Origin: CAYQAJ01 sp964415245
GTDB taxonomy: Bacteria > Planctomycetota > Planctomycetia > Pirellulales > Pirellulaceae
DNA length: 19,046 nucleotides
Direction: 5' to 3'
Assembly (NCBI GenBank): GCA_964415245.1
Contig: CAYQAJ010000076.1
Span: 1-19,046 of the forward strand
The translations under genes were made by a program, and so were the position numbers. Below, in pieces: positions 14,401 through 19,046 of this stretch; the first letter of the stretch is position 1, and each line of letters opens with the position of its first letter. The notes beneath the pieces are model-generated. The model saw only the letters and a program-made list of their open reading frames with translations, was not told where the DNA came from and made no database searches.

Positions 14401-15306
14401 CTAATGGTCGAGCACGATCACTTCGCCCTGCTGAATGTCCAGAACGATCGGCCGGCGCGTATTCTCCACGTCGAGCGAGCCATTGGTGCGGACGTAACCG
14501 AGCAGGCATTCGATCTTTGCGGGGGCGTCGGCTTCGCCCGCCCGCTCGCGTCCGGGGGCCTGCCCCCACACGACCCGCGCTCCCCACCGCGTGGAGATCT
14601 CAAACACGGGCACGGACGACGCCGAACCCGGGGGCCGCTCGATCGAGATTCGGTACAGACCCGCCTCTTTCCACGCGTCGCCCCACGCTTCGGCGATTCG
14701 AGCCGCGCCGCTGACCCGCTCGTCGCCCCAGGGTGTGCCGACCGGTCCGGCGGGCTTCGTCGGTCCCGCGGCGATGCGGAGGAAATCGCGGACGTCGTCT
14801 GACGTGAACGCATGGGGCGGAAGGACTACGCCGCTGGCGTCGATCGGCAACAGCCCGCGGCGGTCCTCGGTCGTCACTTCCACCATGGCGACCGGCTTGC
14901 GGTATTCGAGATCGACAATAACGCGGCCCGGCAACTTGCGTACCTGGGTTACATTGGCGACCCAGGAGTGCACGGCGAAGGCGTCGCGCACTTTGGCGGC
15001 GAGCTGCGTGTCGAGAAAGCTCAGCCCGGTCAGACCGCCGTCGCGGATCACCTCCTCCTTCACGCTCGTCCCAATCCACGATGGCTGCGGCGTCACGTCC
15101 ACATCGTCGGCCTGGAGCAGGTAGCGAGGATCATCGACGACCTCGCGTCCCCATCGGTTCCACGCCAGCATCGACGCCGCGACGAACAGAACGATCAGCC
15201 CGGTCACCAGCGCGACGCGGCGCCCACTCCCCGTCAGAACGCGCACCAGCGGCGCGACGAGGCGTTGCGGGCTCAGACGCACGGACTTGCTTCGGGCGGA
15301 AGTCAT
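14401..15306 (-). CDS. ftsQ: FtsQ-like cell division protein (single-pass membrane, POTRA-type)
   Basis: FtsQ is a membrane protein of the division septum that links late division proteins. This 301-aa protein has a basic cytoplasmic N-terminus, one membrane helix (about 31-48), a POTRA-like region (about 65-143: FLDTQLAAKVRDAFAVHSWV then TQVRKLPGRVIVDLEYRKPVAMVEV) and an FtsQ-type beta domain containing LLPIDASGVVLP. The pattern of a -LPGRVIVDLEYRKPVA- strand followed by a Leu-Pro-Ile-Asp turn is FtsQ-like. Murein synthesis gene murB lies upstream on the same strand, as in dcw clusters. Identity is moderate, so some doubt remains. I chose ATG 15306; a TTG at 15342 would add 12 residues, and neither has a strong Shine-Dalgarno. 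Planctomycetes lack FtsZ, so this would be a relic or repurposed division protein. Confidence 0.7.
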   Translation of the reverse strand: MTSARSKSVRLSPQRLVAPLVRVLTGSGRRVALVTGLIVLFVAASMLAWNRWGREVVDDPRYLLQADDVDVTPQPSWIGTSVKEEVIRDGGLTGLSFLDTQLAAKVRDAFAVHSWVANVTQVRKLPGRVIVDLEYRKPVAMVEVTTEDRRGLLPIDASGVVLPPHAFTSDDVRDFLRIAAGPTKPAGPVGTPWGDERVSGAARIAEAWGDAWKEAGLYRISIERPPGSASSVPVFEISTRWGARVVWGQAPGRERAGEADAPAKIECLLGYVRTNGSLDVENTRRPIVLDIQQGEVIVLDH

Positions 15307-15526
15307 GGGGCGAATCCGAAATCGGAAAACTCTTCCCGCCAAACGAATCGGACCGGTAGCGCAAAGCGAGCACGGGCCGAGAGTGGCCCATGATCTTGAA
15401 TCGGCAAAACGCGGGCCGCGGAATGTGCTCTTTTTGCGTTATCCGCCGCGTTTTATCCCGCATTGGGCCGAGTGAAAGCAGCAACGCGGATGCTGAGAGA
15501 CGCGGCGCGGTGGCCAGTTGCAGACT

Positions 15527-15562
15527 GTCCATGGCGTCCATGTTGTCCATGGCGTCCATGGT
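15527..15562. repeat. Tandem GTCCATGGC/GTCCATGTT 9-bp units
   Basis: Four 9-bp units in a row: GTCCATGGC, GTCCATGTT, GTCCATGGC, GTCCATGGT, that is, two copies of an 18-bp unit differing at one position. A degenerate fifth unit follows. On the minus strand the units read as GCCATGGAC-type repeats, which would encode Met-Asp repeats if translated. Confidence 0.8.
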
Positions 15563-15620
15563 CGCCCATGTCCCGGTGGCCGGCGGCTGAAGGCGGAGCA
15601 CGGAGAGCTGAATACTTTGC

Positions 15621-15682
15621 CGGCACGGCGAAGCGTGCCTGCTACCGTATCGGCGAACGGCACGGCGGAGCGTGCCTGCTAC
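15621..15682. repeat. Two 25-bp copies of a GGCACGGCGAAGCGTGCC-type repeat
   Basis: Copies at 15621-15645 and 15658-15682 are identical at 24 of 25 positions. Each core folds as a 6-bp stem (GGCACG / CGTGCC). They end 8 bp before the murB stop codon, so on the minus strand they would lie just past the 3' end of murB. Confidence 0.75.
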
Positions 15683-15689
15683 GGCCGCG

Positions 15690-16568
15690 TCACCAGATAT
15701 CGATCTGCGTTTCCAGCTCGACGCCCAGTCGTTCGGCCACTTTGCTGCGGACCAGCTCGATCAGGCCGGCCACGTCTTTGCTGGTGGCTCGAGGGTTGGC
15801 CGCGATGAAATTGCAGTGCCGCTCGCTCACCTGGGCTTCGCCGAACGTCGCGCCCTTGAGTCCGGCCTGCTCGATGAGCGATTCGGCACCGATGCCCGGC
15901 GGATTCTTGAATATGGGGCAGGCGTTTTGCTGGCCCATGGGCTCGGCCGCCTTCTTCACGATCCACAGCTTCTGCATCCGCTTGGTGAGCTCGGCCGGGT
16001 CGTCGCGCTCCAGATCGAACCGAGCCTCGAGGATCGCCAACTCGTCGAGGCTGCTGTGGCGATAGGCGAAGTGCAGGTCGGCGGCGCTCCGCGAAAGGAT
16101 TTCGCCACCGCTGGTGAGCACGGTTGCGGCGCGCGTCCACTGACCGATGTCGCCGGCGTGACTTCCCGCGTTGCCATGGAGCGCGCCCCCGACGGTGCCG
16201 GGAATGCCGACGAGGTGCTCCAAACCGGCGAGCCCCTCGCGGACGGCGGTGGCGACGACGTGCCCGAGCTTGGCGCCGCCGCCGGCGGTGATGCTCTCCT
16301 TCGTCGCGGCAATGCCGCAAAAGTCGGGCGCGGAAAGTTGCACAACCACGCCCCGCAGCCCTTCGTCGGGCACCAACACGTTAGAGCCGCCCCCGAGCAG
16401 CCGCACGGCGTGTCCTTGCTCGCGGGCTCGGCGCACTAGCGTCGCCAACTCGTCGCGCGTCGTCGGTTCGGCGAAATACTCGGCCGGCCCCCCCAGACGG
16501 AACCAGGTGTACGGGGCCAGGGGCTCCGCTTCGCGAACCACGTGTTCCAGACCGCTGAGCCAACTCAT
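15690..16568 (-). CDS. murB: UDP-N-acetylenolpyruvoylglucosamine reductase
   Basis: MurB reduces UDP-GlcNAc-enolpyruvate to UDP-MurNAc with FAD and NADPH, the second committed step of peptidoglycan precursor synthesis in the cytoplasm. The 292-aa protein has YTWFRLGGPAEYF (20-32), the FAD-binding LLGGGSNVLVPD (57-68), VGIPGTVGGALHGNAG (120-135), Arg170 of FAYRHSS, QNACPIFKNPPG (214-225) and GLKGATFGEAQVSERHCNFIAA (236-257). The C-terminal GVELETQIDIW carries the expected acidic residue. Length and motifs fit a type II (short) MurB. Oddity: the residue two before FKNP, normally the Ser or Cys proton donor, is Pro218, with Cys217 just before it. The start is ATG 16568 with a weak GGGAAGA Shine-Dalgarno; the frame open to 16787 is non-conserved. 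Gene order murB then ftsQ fits a dcw remnant. Confidence 0.93.
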   Translation of the reverse strand: MSWLSGLEHVVREAEPLAPYTWFRLGGPAEYFAEPTTRDELATLVRRAREQGHAVRLLGGGSNVLVPDEGLRGVVVQLSAPDFCGIAATKESITAGGGAKLGHVVATAVREGLAGLEHLVGIPGTVGGALHGNAGSHAGDIGQWTRAATVLTSGGEILSRSAADLHFAYRHSSLDELAILEARFDLERDDPAELTKRMQKLWIVKKAAEPMGQQNACPIFKNPPGIGAESLIEQAGLKGATFGEAQVSERHCNFIAANPRATSKDVAGLIELVRSKVAERLGVELETQIDIW

Positions 16569-16885
16569 CCGTCGGTTCTTCCCGTGTCGGTTTTCCGAGT
16601 GCGACCAGCATGCGTCGCGACGAGGGCATGCTGCGGCGCGTCGCGAGCCCTTGCAATGGAATCCGTTCCATCGGTCGTGCGTGGAGACGCGATGATAAGG
16701 GGCGGCCGACGCGAGTGTCAATGTCCTGCAATCCGCTATGCCGCCAGTACCCGACGATCGCTCGTTGCTTCCGTCACCGCGCTCCATTCCTCGGCTTGCT
16801 TGCGTGGCAGTAAGCGCGGCGGTATTCTGGCAAGCCGCTGTCGCACAAACGCTCCGGGCTTACCGCGAAAGGGAGCTGCAAACCC
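16569..16885. other. Divergent intergenic region between murB and the hydroxypyruvate isomerase gene
   Basis: No gene is supported in these 317 bases. It should contain promoters in both directions. The only plus-strand boxes I can point to are TTGCGT (16800-16805) and TATTCT (16823-16828) with 17-bp spacing, a poor match. The plus-strand Shine-Dalgarno is GGGAG at 16871-16875. Confidence 0.45.
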
Positions 16886-17866
16886 ATGTCGAAAAACGAT
16901 CCTCAATCTTCCCAGCGCCCTGACGAGCAAAAGCTCGCCGACCGCGGAGGAGTGCCCCTGACGCGCCGCGGCTGGATGGCCGGTGCGGCCGGCGCCGCCG
17001 CTGCCGCCGCCGTGACATCGGTGGCCCATTCGGGCAGCTCCGCCGAGGGCGAGAACGAAGTGGCCAAGAACGCTGATTCCGCTTGGAAGGTCACGCGCGG
17101 CCGCATCAACCAATCGGTCTGCCTGTGGTGCTTTCAGCCGATGGAGGTCGAGGAACTGGCCCGCGCCGCGGCAGGTATGGGGCTCCGGTCGGTCGAGCTG
17201 GTCGATCCGCGGCACTGGCCGATTCTCAAGAAGTACGACCTGGTCTGCGCCATCACGTCCAGCCACGGATTCGTGCGCGGTCTGAACCACACCGAACACC
17301 ACGCCGAGTGCGTCGAGAAACTCACGGCGTCGATTGAAGCCTCCTCGGTGGCCGGTTTTCCCAACGTGATTACCTTTTCGGGAATGCGAGGCGAACTGGA
17401 CGACGAACAGGGCATCACCAACACGGTCGCCGGCATCAAGAAGGTGATCGCCCTGGCCGAACGCAAAAAGGTAAATCTCTGCCTCGAGCCACTCAATACC
17501 CGCGTCGACGTGGAGATGAAGGGACATCCCGGCTACCAATGCGACCGCGTCGAGTGGGCCGTGGAAGTGTGCGACCGCGTCGGGTCGGATCGCATGAAAA
17601 TCCTGTTTGACATTTACCACGTGCAGATCATGCAGGGGGACCTCATCGTCCGCATCCGCCAGTACAAGGACTACATCGCCCACTACCACACGGCCGGCGT
17701 GCCCGGCCGCAACGAGCTCGACGACACGCAGGAAATCAATTACCCGGCCGTGATGCAAGCGATCGTCGACACGGGCTACAAAGGGTACGTGGGGCAGGAG
17801 TTCATTCCCCGGGCCGACGACAAGATCGCCTCGCTGCGCCAGGCCGCGCGGCTGTGCGACGTATGA
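16886..17866 (+). CDS. Tat-exported hydroxypyruvate isomerase-family TIM-barrel protein
   Basis: Hydroxypyruvate isomerase interconverts hydroxypyruvate and tartronate semialdehyde; the fold is the xylose-isomerase-like TIM barrel. The 326-aa protein has a twin-arginine signal: LTRRGWMAG (25-33; Arg27-Arg28) followed by an Ala-rich hydrophobic run to about residue 46. The barrel starts near residue 72 with GRINQSVCLWCF. Likely metal ligands are Glu201 in LCLEPLN, Asp242 in FDIYHVQIM, and Glu305 in YVGQEF. HYHTAGVPGRNELDDTQEIN (266-285) is a strong family signature, with His268. Most characterised family members are cytoplasmic, so an exported version is unusual, but planctomycetes often export TIM-barrel sugar isomerase-like proteins. 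ATG 16886 is supported by GGGAG 10 bp upstream. The substrate could be another keto acid or sugar. cinA follows 79 bp later. Confidence 0.85.
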   Translation: MSKNDPQSSQRPDEQKLADRGGVPLTRRGWMAGAAGAAAAAAVTSVAHSGSSAEGENEVAKNADSAWKVTRGRINQSVCLWCFQPMEVEELARAAAGMGLRSVELVDPRHWPILKKYDLVCAITSSHGFVRGLNHTEHHAECVEKLTASIEASSVAGFPNVITFSGMRGELDDEQGITNTVAGIKKVIALAERKKVNLCLEPLNTRVDVEMKGHPGYQCDRVEWAVEVCDRVGSDRMKILFDIYHVQIMQGDLIVRIRQYKDYIAHYHTAGVPGRNELDDTQEINYPAVMQAIVDTGYKGYVGQEFIPRADDKIASLRQAARLCDV

Positions 17867-17888
17867 CACGGCGGCGACGTGGGCATCA

Positions 17889-17907
17889 GCGGCGCATCGA
17901 ACGCCGC
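17889..17907. terminator. Weak hairpin after the isomerase gene
   Basis: GCGGCG (17889-17894) and CGCCGC (17902-17907) form a perfect 6-bp stem with a 7-nt loop, 23 bp after the stop. Only a loose T-containing stretch (TTTCTCATCCTCTT) follows, starting 12 bp after the stem, so it is a weak terminator candidate at most. Confidence 0.2.
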
Positions 17908-17945
17908 AACGGGCAAGTTTCTCATCCTCTTGGTTCCCGGGCACT

Positions 17946-19046
17946 ATGCGAGCCGAGGTGATCTCCGTCGGCGATGAGCTGACCAGCGGCCAGCGGCTCG
18001 ACACCAACAGCCAATGGCTGTCCGAGCGCCTGGGCGATCTGGGTATCCACGTCCTGTACCACACCACCGTAAGCGACGATCAAGAGGCTCATGCGCGCGT
18101 ACTGCGCGAGGCAATCGGGCGCGTCGACCTCGTCGTCTCCAGCGGCGGACTGGGACCCACGGCCGACGATCTCACGCGTCACGCCATCGCCCAAGCGGCC
18201 GGCGTCGAATTGGTGCTCGACGAGGCAGTGCTGGATCGCATTCGCGGCCTGTTCGGTCGGCGCGGGCGGACCATGCCGCCATCAAACGAGGTGCAGGCCA
18301 TGTTTCCCCGCGGCAGCCGCGTGATTCCCAATCCGCACGGCAGCGCGCCGGGGATCGATATCGACATCGAGCGGTCGATCGTCGCCGACGTTCACGCACA
18401 TGCGCGCGAATCGGCCGGCGCGAACGATCGGCGGCAGGGGACGGTGCGGATTATCGCCCTGCCCGGCGTTCCGTCGGAGCTGAAGGAAATGTGGCAAGAA
18501 ACGGTCGAGCCGCACCTTCGCGCCGTTTCGGGTGGCGGCGTGATCCTCCATCGCCGCATCAAGTGCTTCGGCGTCGGCGAGAGCGATTTGGAACAGATGC
18601 TGCCCGACCTGATCCGGCGCGGGCGCGAGCCGACGGTGGGCATCACCGTGCACCGCGCCACGATCACCCTGCGGATCACCGCCGCGGGTTCGTCGCCTGA
18701 AGCGTGCCGCGCGGCCATCGGACCGACCGCCCGGACGATCTACGAGTGCCTGGGAGACTTGGCATTCGGCGAGGAAGACGACGAGCTGCAGCACGCCCTG
18801 GTGCGGATTCTCGCCGCACAAGGCAAGCGGCTGGCGGTGGCGGAATGGGGACCGGGCGGGCTGCTATCTAAGTGGCTCGGCGGCGCCGACCCGACTGCCG
18901 CGACATTTGTCGGGGGAGTTGTCGTGCGAAGCAGCGATGCGTTGCGTCGCGCGCTGGGAATCGAACAAAAGCTGGTCGAAGGCCGCGACCCCGACGGCGC
19001 CAACACCGTCGCGGCCATGGCGACTGCCTGCCGCGAACGCTTCGCG
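17946..19046 (+). CDS. cinA: CinA-family protein, molybdopterin-binding domain plus degenerate deamidase domain (cut by window edge)
   Basis: CinA proteins combine a molybdopterin-binding-like (MoCF_biosynth) domain, often with ADP-ribose pyrophosphatase activity, with a C-terminal NMN deamidase (PncC) domain. The frame runs from ATG 17946 to the right edge (367 codons, open). The N-terminal domain has EVISVGDELTSGQRLDTNSQ (4-23), the signature SSGGLGPTADDLT (65-77), NPHGSAPGI (129-137) and LPGVPSELKEMW (172-183). About 25 extra residues (138-166) separate the last two, more than usual. The C-terminal domain begins near 278. Its usual AESCTGG is AEWGPGG here (299-305), and the YSNEAK stretch reads RSSDAL (328-333), so catalytic Ser, Tyr and Lys positions are changed. 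No Shine-Dalgarno is seen. The protein probably continues about 30-60 residues past the window. Confidence 0.88.
   Translation, partial: MRAEVISVGDELTSGQRLDTNSQWLSERLGDLGIHVLYHTTVSDDQEAHARVLREAIGRVDLVVSSGGLGPTADDLTRHAIAQAAGVELVLDEAVLDRIRGLFGRRGRTMPPSNEVQAMFPRGSRVIPNPHGSAPGIDIDIERSIVADVHAHARESAGANDRRQGTVRIIALPGVPSELKEMWQETVEPHLRAVSGGGVILHRRIKCFGVGESDLEQMLPDLIRRGREPTVGITVHRATITLRITAAGSSPEACRAAIGPTARTIYECLGDLAFGEEDDELQHALVRILAAQGKRLAVAEWGPGGLLSKWLGGADPTAATFVGGVVVRSSDALRRALGIEQKLVEGRDPDGANTVAAMATACRERFA

Larger units (their letters stand above)
15307..15689. other. Repeat-containing spacer between murB and the ftsQ-like gene
   Basis: I see no gene in these 383 bases. They contain two repeat types (15527-15562 and 15621-15682) listed separately. 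The spacer makes co-transcription of murB and ftsQ less certain than in compact dcw clusters. Confidence 0.55.

Noticed and set aside
16736..18067. 443-aa minus-strand open frame
   Set aside because: Antisense shadow of the hydroxypyruvate isomerase gene, which has a full set of conserved motifs on the plus strand.

Overview
The window looks like a piece of a high-GC planctomycete chromosome, probably from the Pirellulales or a close relative. This rests on a zinc-ribbon DUF1559 protein, exported proteins with long Pro/Ser/Gly/Ala-rich linkers, an FtsQ-like protein beside murB, a Tat-exported hydroxypyruvate-isomerase-like protein, a small csrA, and intergenic spaces filled with short hairpin repeats of several families. 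No rRNA, tRNA, CRISPR array, integrase, transposase or phage gene was seen.

Layout: (1) 1-641, minus strand: the N-terminal part of clpX, running off the left edge. (2) 642-1479: a non-coding stretch with a strong hairpin repeat. (3) 1480-8751, plus strand: KDPG/KHG aldolase, a DUF1559 protein, a 699-aa exported protein built of two duplicated beta-sandwich modules around a disordered linker, the DNA polymerase III delta subunit (holA), and a large lipoprotein with a conserved-looking C-terminal domain. (4) 8752-9183: repeats and a 100-N scaffold gap whose two flanks share an identical 55-bp sequence, so the gap is probably an assembly artefact. (5) 9184-13949, plus strand: a monomeric sarcosine oxidase-type flavoenzyme, then a tight run of three genes: an exported thioredoxin-like/CxxCH/double-PDZ protein, a membrane-anchored MsrA, and an alanine-glyoxylate-type aminotransferase. 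(6) 14106-14294: csrA. (7) 14401-16568, minus strand: murB and an FtsQ-like gene, separated by about 0.4 kb of repeats. (8) 16886-19046, plus strand: a Tat-exported hydroxypyruvate isomerase-family protein and cinA, which runs off the right edge.

How the genes may work together: the redox protein and MsrA are the most suggestive pair. Both are predicted to act outside the cytoplasm, they are 42 bp apart, and together they could form an envelope methionine-sulfoxide repair unit. The sarcosine oxidase, aminotransferase and hydroxypyruvate isomerase homologue all touch glycine/serine/glyoxylate metabolism, but they are not one operon. murB with ftsQ resembles a remnant of the division and cell-wall (dcw) cluster. 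Most other genes are housekeeping.

The least routine observations are the thioredoxin-like/CxxCH/PDZ-MsrA pair, a CinA whose C-terminal deamidase motif has lost its catalytic residues, a proline at the usual Ser/Cys position of MurB, and the dense repeat content of the intergenic spaces. I found no convincing new defence system or mobile element.
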